Positions 1 through 6,114 of a stretch of DNA of 9,956 nucleotides are shown in pieces (position 1 is the first letter of the stretch; the number at the start of each line of letters is the position of its first letter). The notes under the pieces were generated by a model, which did no database searches, was not told the DNA's origin, and saw only the letters and a program-made list of their open reading frames with translations. The translations under genes and the position numbers were made by a program. The stretch comes from Hyphomicrobiaceae bacterium (lineage in GTDB: Bacteria > Pseudomonadota > Alphaproteobacteria > Rhizobiales > Hyphomicrobiaceae). The stretch is taken from positions 1 through 9,956 of the forward strand of contig JAGRKR010000473.1 in assembly GCA_020442225.1 (NCBI GenBank), in the 5' to 3' direction.

Positions 1-1
1 C

Positions 2-124
2 GGCTCCGGCGATTTCTCGCCGCTCTGGGCGGGGCAGGCGGCAGGGCTCGCCAGGGAATTGGCGGCGGCTGAGCTGACGCGGCGTCTCGCCGAGGACGCG
101 CTCGCATTGCTGGGGCGTCGATAG
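2..124 (+). CDS. Nitronate monooxygenase-family protein, C-terminal fragment
   Basis: This is the last 40 codons of a gene that begins before the window, ending at TAG (122-124). The visible peptide opens GSGDFSPLWAGQAAGL and ends in a long amphipathic helix rich in Ala, Leu and Glu. The Leu-Trp-Ala-Gly-Gln stretch followed by a C-terminal helix is typical of the end of nitronate monooxygenase / 2-nitropropane dioxygenase proteins, which are FMN-dependent TIM-barrel enzymes that oxidise alkyl nitronates. The related FabK-type enoyl-ACP reductases share the fold, so the substrate cannot be fixed from the tail. The gene converges on the operon at 185-1536. The stop codon lies in the first copy of a 22-bp tandem repeat, so the natural C-terminus may have been altered by that duplication. 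Family assignment rests on one short motif. Confidence 0.6.
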   Translation, partial: GSGDFSPLWAGQAAGLARELAAAELTRRLAEDALALLGRR

Positions 125-149
125 GCGATTGCTGGGGCGTCGGCAGGCG
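106..149. repeat. 22-bp tandem duplication across the stop codon
   Basis: Two adjacent 22-bp units (106-127 and 128-149) share the first 15 bases, ATTGCTGGGGCGTCG, and the last five. They differ at two positions (ATAGGCG versus GCAGGCG). Those two differences create the TAG that ends the upstream reading frame; the second copy reads GCAG there. The 22-bp unit is not a multiple of three, so the duplication shifts the frame. It looks like a replication-slippage duplication. Confidence 0.8.
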
Positions 150-184
150 ATCGCGGCAGGCGCTCGGCCCGTGAAGCCGCGGCG
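125..184. other. Short convergent intergenic spacer, possible weak terminator
   Basis: This spacer lies between two converging stop codons. It holds the second copy of the tandem repeat and a 6-bp GC-only inverted repeat (CGCGGC at 152-157, GCCGCG at 176-181) with an 18-nt loop. No T-tract follows on either strand, so an intrinsic terminator is not well supported. Confidence 0.3.
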
Positions 185-385
185 CTACTTCTCGCCGGGC
201 GCCTTGTCCCTGGCCTTCTTGCCACCAGCCTCCGGGAACACCCACATCGCCACGATCATGAAGACGGCCGTGCCGAGCACCAGCCAGTAGAGGTCGTCGC
301 GGCCGCTGGTGGACTCCCAGCGCGCGAACAGATAGCCGACCAGGGCCACGATCACCGAGACGACGGCCTTCACGTCATTCGGCAT
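185..385 (-). CDS. Small two-helix membrane protein, 66 aa
   Basis: I do not recognise this protein. It has two clear hydrophobic segments, about residues 6-22 and 33-50, separated by a short charged loop (ARWESTSGRDD). A Lys/Gly-rich tail of about 15 residues (GGKKARDKAPGEK) follows. It is therefore probably a small inner-membrane protein with two transmembrane helices. The ATG at 385 is preceded by AAGGGAG about nine bases upstream, a good ribosome binding site. The gene starts 25 bp after the stop of the membrane hydroxylase on the same strand, so the two are probably co-transcribed, and it may be an accessory or stabilising subunit of that enzyme. The coding status rests on the ribosome binding site, the membrane pattern and the operon position. 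Function is unknown. Confidence 0.7.
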   Translation of the reverse strand: MPNDVKAVVSVIVALVGYLFARWESTSGRDDLYWLVLGTAVFMIVAMWVFPEAGGKKARDKAPGEK

Positions 386-410
386 GGCGATTGCTCCCTT
401 GCATAGCCGG

Positions 411-1181
411 TCAATAGTTGCCCATGGGCGCGGCGGCCGCCTCGTCGGGGCGTTTCGGCCGCGACTTCAGGCTCGTCTTGAGGTGGTCGGTATTATAGCC
501 GTTGAACACGTGCCCGAGCAGTCCGCGATCGAGGTCGGATGTGCCGAACAGCCAGTCGGCGATCGGGAAGGTGAGGTTCATGTTCACTTTCATCATCAGC
601 CGGGCATTGTGATGGGCCGTGTGATGCCGGCGGATCGTGTTGACGAACGGCACGGTGCGCACGAACCAGTTCTCGTCCACGTGGCAGCAGAAGTGCATGA
701 ACTCGTAGATGAGGTACATGCCCGTCGTCGTGCACATGAAGAGCCAGCCGACGTTCGGCGAGAAGACGTAGGAGAGCACGATGGCGCCTGGGATGGACAT
801 CAGAATGAAGACCACGAGGGCATAAGGCGGGAACACCGTGACACGCCAATCCTTGTGGTCTCGGAAGCGCATCTCGTCGTCGGTGAAGAACTGGTGATGA
901 TTGAGCGTGTGGCGCTCGTAGATGGCGCGCAACCCCTTGATGTTCACCGGCCGGTGCATGACGTACTTGTGCACGAACCACTCGAAGACGTTGGTGAAGA
1001 GGAACGTCACCGGCACGGTCAGCCACTCGAGCCAGCTCACGTTGCCGAGGTGCTGGAGGTAGATGTAGAAGGCCGAAGCGCCCATCGCGTAGATGATGAC
1101 GATGTGCAGATAGCCGTCGTACCACCCCATGATCCGGGAGCGATATTCCTCGCGAAACGTCTTCTGGCGCTCGCTGATCAT
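411..1181 (-). CDS. Fatty acid hydroxylase / sterol desaturase-family membrane di-iron enzyme, 256 aa
   Basis: This is an integral membrane oxygenase of the fatty acid hydroxylase superfamily, whose members use a di-iron centre held by histidines to hydroxylate or desaturate lipids, sterols or carotenoids. All histidine clusters are present, numbered from the chosen start: HKYVMH (71-76), HTLNHH (91-96), HFCCH (163-167) and HHTAHH (186-191). Hydrophobic spans lie at about residues 25-43, 51-68, 117-140 and 145-165, placing the His boxes on one membrane face. I chose the ATG at 1181 because GGAGGACGAGGGA directly precedes it. The frame stays open to an ATG at 1265, but that start would overlap the preceding gene and add a low-complexity Arg/Ala leader. 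The gene lies between the DUF6166 gene (40 bp upstream) and the 66-residue membrane protein (25 bp downstream). The lipid substrate cannot be read from sequence. Confidence 0.9.
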   Translation of the reverse strand: MISERQKTFREEYRSRIMGWYDGYLHIVIIYAMGASAFYIYLQHLGNVSWLEWLTVPVTFLFTNVFEWFVHKYVMHRPVNIKGLRAIYERHTLNHHQFFTDDEMRFRDHKDWRVTVFPPYALVVFILMSIPGAIVLSYVFSPNVGWLFMCTTTGMYLIYEFMHFCCHVDENWFVRTVPFVNTIRRHHTAHHNARLMMKVNMNLTFPIADWLFGTSDLDRGLLGHVFNGYNTDHLKTSLKSRPKRPDEAAAAPMGNY

Positions 1182-1221
1182 TCCCTCGTCCTCCGTCCCG
1201 GCTCCGGCCGCAGCGGCAGCC

Positions 1222-1536
1222 TCAAGCCCTCTCGATCGCCGATATCGCCGCGTCGACCTCGCCACCCGTCAACGTCCAGTCGTTGTCGAGCTCAGCCACG
1301 ACCTGCTGCATGAAGCGCTCCGACAGTCCGATGGCCCGCGTGATCATCGCCGGCTCGGCGTCGCCCAGATGATCGACAAGAATGGCCAGCGCGAGTTGCT
1401 GTGGACTGGCGCCCTCGTAGGTCCACTCGAAGCCCCATTGCGTGAACTGCTTCACATCGTAGCGCGGGTCGAGCGGCTCGCCGTCGACTGTCACGACGAG
1501 TCCGTCGATCGTGCGCTTGCCTGCGTAGGTGCTCAT
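1222..1536 (-). CDS. DUF6166 domain protein, 104 aa
   Basis: This is a small soluble protein. The pattern YAGKR near the N-terminus, then a Val-rich strand pair ending DGEPLDPR, then FTQWGFEWTYEGASPQQLALAIL at about residues 30-52, matches the domain of unknown function DUF6166 as I remember it. The usual hallmark is a Gly-Phe-x-Trp-x-Tyr-x-Gly segment followed by Pro-x-Gln-Leu-Ala-Leu-Ala. The C-terminal half is helical and acidic. No biochemical role is known to me. The frame is open upstream to 1695, but that extension is Arg-rich, overlaps a strong promoter candidate and lacks family similarity, so I use the ATG at 1536 with only a weak upstream GACGAG. It is the first gene of the operon with the membrane hydroxylase. 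Confidence 0.8.
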   Translation of the reverse strand: MSTYAGKRTIDGLVVTVDGEPLDPRYDVKQFTQWGFEWTYEGASPQQLALAILVDHLGDAEPAMITRAIGLSERFMQQVVAELDNDWTLTGGEVDAAISAIERA

Positions 1537-1582
1537 CGCTCGTCGGCGGTCCCAGGAGTGCGGCTGCGGCTCGATTGTCCAG

Positions 1583-1597
1583 GCGCATGCTATGCGC
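1583..1597. promoter_or_regulatory. Inverted repeat overlapping the -10 box, possible operator
   Basis: GCGCAT and ATGCGC flank a three-base GCT spacer, giving a perfect 6+6 bp inverted repeat (1583-1588, 1592-1597). It covers the -10 element of the promoter candidate at 1587-1616. A repressor bound there would block polymerase, but half-sites of six bases in GC-rich DNA can arise by chance, and no regulator gene is seen nearby. Confidence 0.35.
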
Positions 1598-1616
1598 GCC
1601 CGCCCCTGCGTGTCAA
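1587..1616 (-). promoter_or_regulatory. Sigma70-like promoter of the DUF6166-hydroxylase operon
   Basis: On the minus strand a perfect TTGACA (1616-1611) is followed after 18 bases by TAGCAT (1592-1587), which matches four of six positions of the -10 consensus. Transcription would start near 1580, leaving a leader of about 44 nt before the ATG at 1536. The prediction is by eye. Confidence 0.5.
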
Positions 1617-1817
1617 AGGCGTCCCGGCATCGGACGGACTGGCGGGACGAAGCGCGGACGCGCGCCCTCGTCGTCCTATGCCGCCGCCCATGCATGCGCT
1701 AGGATTTCACGCCCTCGACCCGATGGCGTCCCGGCATAGCGCAACTCCGGCTGTTCGGCTGGTCTGGCGCCCTGGACGTCGTGTGCCGCCTCTCAACGCT
1801 CCGAGCCCCGTCAGCCC

Positions 1818-3023
1818 ATGCCGAAAGCCAGCGCCCCGACCGCCACCTGGCGCACGCCCGTGCTCCTGCTCATCCTGATGGCGGTGGCGAACCAGATCTC
1901 GCATCAGACATGGCACACGCTCGTCAACAACTTCGCCATCAACGCGGTGAGCTTCACCGGTCGTGAAATCGGCATCCTGCAATCGGTCAGAGAGATTCCG
2001 GGCTTCCTGTCTTTCGGCGTGGTGTTCGTGCTGCTCTTCATGCGCGAGCAGTCGATCGCCCTGCTGGCCCTGCTCGCACTGGCGGTCGGAACGGCGCTAA
2101 CGGACTTCTTTCCGACGACCGTCGGCTTTCTCGCCACGACCATGCTGATGTCGATCGGCTTCCATTACTATGAGACGACGGCACAATCCCTGGCCCTGCA
2201 ATGGCTGCCGAAGCAGAGCGCCGCACGCGCTCTCGGCCGCATCGCCGCCTCGAGCTCGCTCGCGGCCCTTGCGGCCTACGGATTGATCTATCTCACATGG
2301 AGTTGGCTGGATCTCGGCTTCACCGGCGTCTACCTGATCGCCGGCGGCATCACCGTGGCGCTTGTCGTCTTCATGAAGCTGGCGTTCCCGTACTTCCCGC
2401 AGGAGGTCGCGCAGCGCAAGCAGCTCGTGCTGCGGAGCCGCTACTGGCTCTACTATGCGCTCGTCTTCATTTCAGGCGCGCGGCGGCAGATCTTCATCGT
2501 CTTCGCCGGCTTCATGATGGTGGAGAAGTTCGGCTACTCCGTCACCGCAATCACCTCGCTGTTCCTGCTCAACCACGTGATGAACATGATCTTCGCGCCG
2601 ATCGCCGGGCGGCTCATCACGCGCTTCGGCGAGCGCGCGGCGCTGACGCTGGAGTATGCCGGCCTCGTCGGGGTCTTCACCGCCTACGCCTTCGTCGAGA
2701 ATGCGACCGTCGCGGCCGTCCTCTACGTCGTCGACCATGCCTTCTTCGCCATGGCCATAGCCTTGAAGACCTATTTCCAGAAGATCGCCGATCCCGCCGA
2801 CATTGCGCCAACATCGGGCGTGGCCTTCACTATCAGCCACATCGCGGCGGTCTTCCTGCCCTTCGTGCTCGGCATCGTCTGGCTGACCAGCCCCTCGGCG
2901 GTCTTCCTGCTCGGAGCCTCGCTGGCCTTCTGCTCGCTCGTCCTGAGCCGCCTCGTGCCACGCCATCCCGAGCCCGGCCGCGAGGTGCTCTGGCGGCCGG
3001 CGCTCGCCCGCTCGGCCACCTGA
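1818..3023 (+). CDS. MFS transporter, 401 aa
   Basis: This is a polytopic inner-membrane permease of the major facilitator superfamily. The protein is hydrophobic throughout, with about 12 predicted helices in two halves separated by a basic central loop around residues 195-210. The loop GRLITRFGERAAL at 264-276 is the second-half version of the MFS GxLxDRxGRR signature. The first-half equivalent is diverged: around residues 48-60 it reads GREIGILQSVREIPG. His29, His33, His116 and Glu119 lie in or near membrane segments and are candidate substrate or proton residues. The length is typical of the family. The ATG at 1818 has no clear Shine-Dalgarno sequence, and no better in-frame start lies close upstream. 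The gene stands alone, divergent from the DUF6166 operon and convergent with the SDR gene 28 bp away. Substrate and direction of transport are unknown. Confidence 0.85.
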   Translation: MPKASAPTATWRTPVLLLILMAVANQISHQTWHTLVNNFAINAVSFTGREIGILQSVREIPGFLSFGVVFVLLFMREQSIALLALLALAVGTALTDFFPTTVGFLATTMLMSIGFHYYETTAQSLALQWLPKQSAARALGRIAASSSLAALAAYGLIYLTWSWLDLGFTGVYLIAGGITVALVVFMKLAFPYFPQEVAQRKQLVLRSRYWLYYALVFISGARRQIFIVFAGFMMVEKFGYSVTAITSLFLLNHVMNMIFAPIAGRLITRFGERAALTLEYAGLVGVFTAYAFVENATVAAVLYVVDHAFFAMAIALKTYFQKIADPADIAPTSGVAFTISHIAAVFLPFVLGIVWLTSPSAVFLLGASLAFCSLVLSRLVPRHPEPGREVLWRPALARSAT

Positions 3024-3051
3024 GCCGCGTCGCCGGCTTGCGCTCCGCGCT

Positions 3052-3813
3052 TCAGCCTCGGCCGACGAACGGCATCTTGGTGGCCATGATCGTCATGAAC
3101 TGCACGTTGGCGTCGAGCGGCAATCCCGCCATGTACACGACGGCGCTGGCCACATGGGCGACGTCCATGCGCGGCTCGACCATCGTCTCTCCGTGCGCCT
3201 GCAGGATGCCCTTGGACATGCGCTCGGTCATCTCCGTCGCAGCGTTGCCGATGTCGATCTGACCGCAGGCGACGTCATATTTCCGGCCGTCGAGCGAAAT
3301 CGCCTTGGTGAGACCGGTGATGGCATGCTTCGTCGAGGTGTAGGGCGCAGAGTTCGGCCGCGGCGCATGCGCCGAGATCGAGCCGTTATTTATGATGCGT
3401 CCTCCCCGCGGCGTCTGATCCTTCATGATCCGCACTGCTTCCTGCGCGCAGAGGAAGGAGCCTGTCAGGTTGGCGTCGACGACCGACTGCCATTGCTCGT
3501 AGGTCAGGTCCTCGAAGGGAACCGGCGGCGCGCCGCGGCCGGCATTGTTGAAAAGCACATCGAGCCGGCCGAACTCTTGCCGCACCGCCGCGAAGAGCGC
3601 CTTCACCTGGTCCGGCCGCCCGATGTCCGCCGCCACCGCCAGCATGCGGCCGCCGCCCGCCTTGGCGAGCGCTGCCGTCTTGTCGAGCTCCTCCTTGCGC
3701 CGCCCGGTCAGCGCGACGTGATAGCCCGCCTCCTGCAACGCCAGCGCCGCGGCCCGGCCGATGCCGCTGCCTGCTCCCGTGACGAGCGCTACCTTGCCCG
3801 ATGATCCGCTCAT
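3052..3813 (-). CDS. SDR-family oxidoreductase, 253 aa
   Basis: This is a classical short-chain dehydrogenase/reductase, a cytoplasmic NAD(P)-dependent enzyme acting on a carbonyl/alcohol pair. The Rossmann motif TGAGSGIG is at 12-19, Asp63 follows strand 3, NNAG is at 89-92 and Asn115 is in place. The catalytic residues are Ser145 (in NGSIS), Tyr158 and Lys162 (YTSTK). Arg38-Arg39 at the end of strand 2 suggests a preference for NADP(H). The usual Pro-Gly after strand 6 is replaced by Ile-Gly ([11 protein letters not shown]). The C-terminal [21 protein letters not shown] lacks the common DGG ending and is a conserved tail of a large proteobacterial SDR subgroup. The start overlaps the aminotransferase stop by 4 bp (ATGA), with GGGAG upstream, so the two are translationally coupled. 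The substrate is probably linked to the aminotransferase and PanB-like products, but that is inference. Confidence 0.9.
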   Translation of the reverse strand: MSGSSGKVALVTGAGSGIGRAAALALQEAGYHVALTGRRKEELDKTAALAKAGGGRMLAVAADIGRPDQVKALFAAVRQEFGRLDVLFNNAGRGAPPVPFEDLTYEQWQSVVDANLTGSFLCAQEAVRIMKDQTPRGGRIINNGSISAHAPRPNSAPYTSTKHAITGLTKAISLDGRKYDVACGQIDIGNAATEMTERMSKGILQAHGETMVEPRMDVAHVASAVVYMAGLPLDANVQFMTIMATKMPFVGRG

Positions 3814-5042
3814 GATCGTTCTCCCATACCCGATTGTTCTTCAGCTTCGCGGCCGGCCAGCGCCGCGCTCAGCCCTGCGATGGCCTGCCCGACACCGCCG
3901 CGGCCATGCGGCCAACCCAGCGCCCCGAGTGCGACCTCGACCGATGCCAGCATGCCGAGGATCGTCGGCGCGTTGACATGGCCCATGTGGGCGATGCGAA
4001 AGGCCTTGCCGCCGAGGTCGCCGATGCCGATTCCGAGCACCACACCCAGGCTGTCGCGGCACAGATCGATCAGCGCTGCGGGGTCGTGGCCATCCGCGAC
4101 CCGTACCGTGGTGACCGAGTCGGCACGTTCTGCGGCAACGGCGATATTGAAATCGACGACGCCCGCCTCGCTCCAGCGCGCCACCGCGCCCCGCACCGCC
4201 GCCGCCAGAAGGCGATGCCGGCGGAACACATTGTCGAGACCTTCGCGGAACAGGAGATCGAGAGCCGCGTTGAGGCCGAACAGCAGGTGCTCCGGCGGCG
4301 TGCCGCAATATTTCTGATAATGCAGAGCGCCTTCGCGTGCCGTCCAATCCCAGTAGAGCGTGCGCAGACCGGCGGCGGCGTGTGCCGCCTTCGCGCGCGG
4401 TCCGGCCGCAATGAAGGAGAGGCCCGGCGGCGTCATCAACCCCTTCTGCGAGCCGGCCACCGCCACATCGACGCCCCAGGCGTCCATCTCGAACGGCATC
4501 GTTGCGAGCGAGGCGATCGTATCCACCATCAGCAGCGCGCCGTGGCCCGCCGCATCGATCGCGCGGCGGATGGCGGCGATGTCGTTCCAGCACCCGGACG
4601 CGGTATCGACCTGCACCACCAGCACGGCCTTGATGCGGCCGCCTGCATCCGCCCTGAGCCGCGCCTCGACGGCGGCCGGATCGACCGCGCGGCGCCAATC
4701 GCCCGCCAGCAGCTCGACATCGACGCCGAGCATCTGGCCCATCGCTCCCCAGCCGACGGCGAACCGCCCGCTTTCCAGCACCAGCACTGCATCCCCGCGC
4801 GAAAGCACGTTCGTCAGCGCCGCCTCCCAGGCACCGTGACCGTTGGCGGCATAGATGTAGGTCTGCCCCTGCGTGGCGAAGATGCGCTTCAAGTCGGCAA
4901 GGCAGCGGTCGGTCACCTCGACTAGAGCGCCCGAATAGATATCGATGGCCGGGCGGTGCATCGCATTCAGCACAGCGTCGGGGACCGGGGTCGGCCCGGG
5001 AATGCTCAGGAACTCGCGGCCGTTGCCGAGGGTCATGTCCAT
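3810..5042 (-). CDS. Class V aminotransferase, serine-glyoxylate / alanine-glyoxylate type, 410 aa
   Basis: This is a PLP-dependent fold-type I transaminase of the class V family that includes serine-glyoxylate aminotransferase. Family marks are the N-terminal PGPTPVP (15-21), the PLP-phosphate loop around [11 protein letters not shown] (66-76), Asp174 in MVDTIASL for the pyridine nitrogen, and the Schiff-base Lys200 in [26 protein letters not shown] near the C-terminus includes the usual substrate-carboxylate arginine. From memory it resembles Hyphomicrobium serine-glyoxylate aminotransferase along its length. The last 40 or so residues are Gly/Ala/Glu-rich and poorly conserved. The start may be Met1 (5042) or Met3 (5036); neither has a strong ribosome binding site. 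It follows the PanB-like gene by 53 bp and overlaps the SDR by 4 bp. Serine-to-hydroxypyruvate chemistry is possible, but no other serine-cycle gene is present, so the amino donor is open. Confidence 0.88.
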   Translation of the reverse strand: MDMTLGNGREFLSIPGPTPVPDAVLNAMHRPAIDIYSGALVEVTDRCLADLKRIFATQGQTYIYAANGHGAWEAALTNVLSRGDAVLVLESGRFAVGWGAMGQMLGVDVELLAGDWRRAVDPAAVEARLRADAGGRIKAVLVVQVDTASGCWNDIAAIRRAIDAAGHGALLMVDTIASLATMPFEMDAWGVDVAVAGSQKGLMTPPGLSFIAAGPRAKAAHAAAGLRTLYWDWTAREGALHYQKYCGTPPEHLLFGLNAALDLLFREGLDNVFRRHRLLAAAVRGAVARWSEAGVVDFNIAVAAERADSVTTVRVADGHDPAALIDLCRDSLGVVLGIGIGDLGGKAFRIAHMGHVNAPTILGMLASVEVALGALGWPHGRGGVGQAIAGLSAALAGREAEEQSGMGERS

Positions 5043-5095
5043 AACGTCCGTGATTGGATCTGCTCAGCGCGTATCGTCGACGTCGGGTAGCGGTG

Positions 5096-6007
5096 TCACA
5101 CTTGCCGCCGCTTGGCGACCATGCTGGCGAACTTCTCGTATTCCGCCTCGTTGACCGAATAGGAATGGTCGTCGTCGGGGAAGGATCCGTCCTTCACCTC
5201 CTTGATGTAACGACTGATCCCCGTCACCGCCACCTCGGTGAGGTTTGCGAAGCGCTTGGTGAACTTCGGCTTGAAGTCCGTGAAGACGCCGAGCAGATCG
5301 TGGCAGAGCAGGATCTGGCCGTCCGTGCCGACCCCGGCGCCGATGCCGATGGTCGGGATCTCGAGCTGTTGCGATATCAGGGCGGCGATCCTGGCGGGCA
5401 CAGCCTCGAACTCGAGCATGAAGCAGCCGGCATCCTCGATGGCGAGCGCATCCTCGAGGATCTTCATCGCCGCCTCCGCCGTTCTCCCCTGGATCTTGAA
5501 TCCGCCGAACATGGCAATCGTGTGCGGCGTCAGCCCGATATGCGAGGCGGTCGGTATGCCCGCATCCACGAGCGCCCTGAGGATATGGGCCTGCGACTTG
5601 CCGCCTTGCGGCTTCACCGCGTCGGAGCCGGCCTCCTGCATGAACCGGGTGGCGTTCTGCAGCGCGCGATCGATCGTGTTGTAGCTCTGATACGGCATGC
5701 AGCCGAGCACGAACGTGTTGGGCGCGCCGCGGCGGATGGCCTGGCCGTGCATGACCATCATGTCCATGGTCGCCGGGATCGTCGAGGGATGGCCGTGCGC
5801 GATCATGGCGAGACTGTCGCCCACCACAGCGACATCGACGCCGGCCATTTCCGCCCACCGCGCCGACGTGTAATCGGGCACGGACATGTAGACCATCTTC
5901 TCGCCGGTAGTCTTGGAGTCGCGGATCTCGGTGATGGTGCGCTTCTTGCGGGCGTCGCGCGGCGCCGCAGCCGACGCCTTGCCCGCTGCGTCCTTCGCGT
6001 CGGCCAT
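5096..6007 (-). CDS. PanB-family (ketopantoate hydroxymethyltransferase-like) enzyme with altered metal site, 303 aa
   Basis: PanB transfers a hydroxymethyl group from 5,10-methylene-tetrahydrofolate to 2-oxoisovalerate using Mg2+ in a TIM barrel. This protein aligns with E. coli PanB from about residue 24 to 283: VGDSL (62-66), AIRRGAPN (90-97), HIGLTPH (156-162), FGGFKIQGR (167-175), EFEAVP (199-204) and IGIGAGVGTDGQIL (220-233). Asp64, Lys132, His156 and Glu201 match E. coli Asp45, Lys112, His136 and Glu181. However, Cys103 replaces metal ligand Asp84, Gln134 replaces Glu114 and Pro44 replaces Tyr25. It also has an Ala/Lys-rich N-terminal extension of about 23 residues and a C-terminal extension of about 20. 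The ATG at 6007 has GAGGGG eight bases upstream. There is no panC neighbour; an aminotransferase and an SDR follow. It is probably a paralogue with another substrate, although a working PanB cannot be excluded, so I give no gene symbol. Confidence 0.85.
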   Translation of the reverse strand: MADAKDAAGKASAAAPRDARKKRTITEIRDSKTTGEKMVYMSVPDYTSARWAEMAGVDVAVVGDSLAMIAHGHPSTIPATMDMMVMHGQAIRRGAPNTFVLGCMPYQSYNTIDRALQNATRFMQEAGSDAVKPQGGKSQAHILRALVDAGIPTASHIGLTPHTIAMFGGFKIQGRTAEAAMKILEDALAIEDAGCFMLEFEAVPARIAALISQQLEIPTIGIGAGVGTDGQILLCHDLLGVFTDFKPKFTKRFANLTEVAVTGISRYIKEVKDGSFPDDDHSYSVNEAEYEKFASMVAKRRQV

Positions 6008-6047
6008 GTGTCACCCCTCGCAGGAACGATGCTGATCTCGATCCGGC

Positions 6048-6077
6048 ATGTTAGGAATGCGCCCGCGCGCCGGTCAA
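6048..6077 (-). promoter_or_regulatory. Sigma70-like promoter of the PanB-like operon
   Basis: On the minus strand TTGACC (6077-6072, five of six consensus positions) is followed after 18 bases by TAACAT (6053-6048, four of six). Transcription would begin near 6041, giving a leader of about 34 nt with the GAGGGG ribosome binding site. The divergent gene at 6115 begins 38 bp beyond the -35 box, so the two may share control. I see no clear plus-strand promoter in this 107-bp gap. Confidence 0.45.
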
Positions 6078-6114
6078 GCGCCGGACAACGCCGATCCCGG
6101 AACCGAGGATCATC

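Larger units (their letters stand above)
1537..1817. other. Divergent intergenic region, 281 bp
   Basis: This gap separates the minus-strand DUF6166 operon from the plus-strand permease. Besides the promoter and palindrome described separately, it contains a 13-bp direct repeat, GGCGTCCCGGCAT, at 1618-1630 and 1725-1737. I see no convincing plus-strand promoter for the permease and no small gene with a ribosome binding site. Confidence 0.5.

Noticed and set aside
384..1313. Long plus-strand open frame (309 codons), His- and Val-rich
   Set aside because: It lies antisense to the hydroxylase and part of the DUF6166 gene. Its His/Val/Glu bias is what reverse-complemented membrane and His-box codons give. 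It has no recognisable domain, and the sense genes have clear families.
1707..1982. Minus-strand 91-codon frame in the divergent gap
   Set aside because: It overlaps the start of the permease antisense, is rich in Arg/Gly, has no ribosome binding site that convinced me, and no family similarity.
3024..3051. Possible bidirectional terminator between the permease and SDR genes
   Set aside because: The 28-bp gap only offers a 4-bp GCGC repeat (GCGCTCCGCGC) with no T-tract on either strand, too weak to call.
2201..3262. Plus-strand 353-codon frame over the permease and part of the SDR
   Set aside because: It is a +2 shifted frame of the MFS gene, Arg/Leu/Ala-rich, running antisense into the SDR. 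It has no domain and no independent ribosome binding site of note.
3834..4925. Plus-strand 363-codon frame antisense to the aminotransferase
   Set aside because: It is Arg/His/Ala-rich shadow coding caused by high GC at third positions. The minus-strand aminotransferase with its PLP lysine explains the region.
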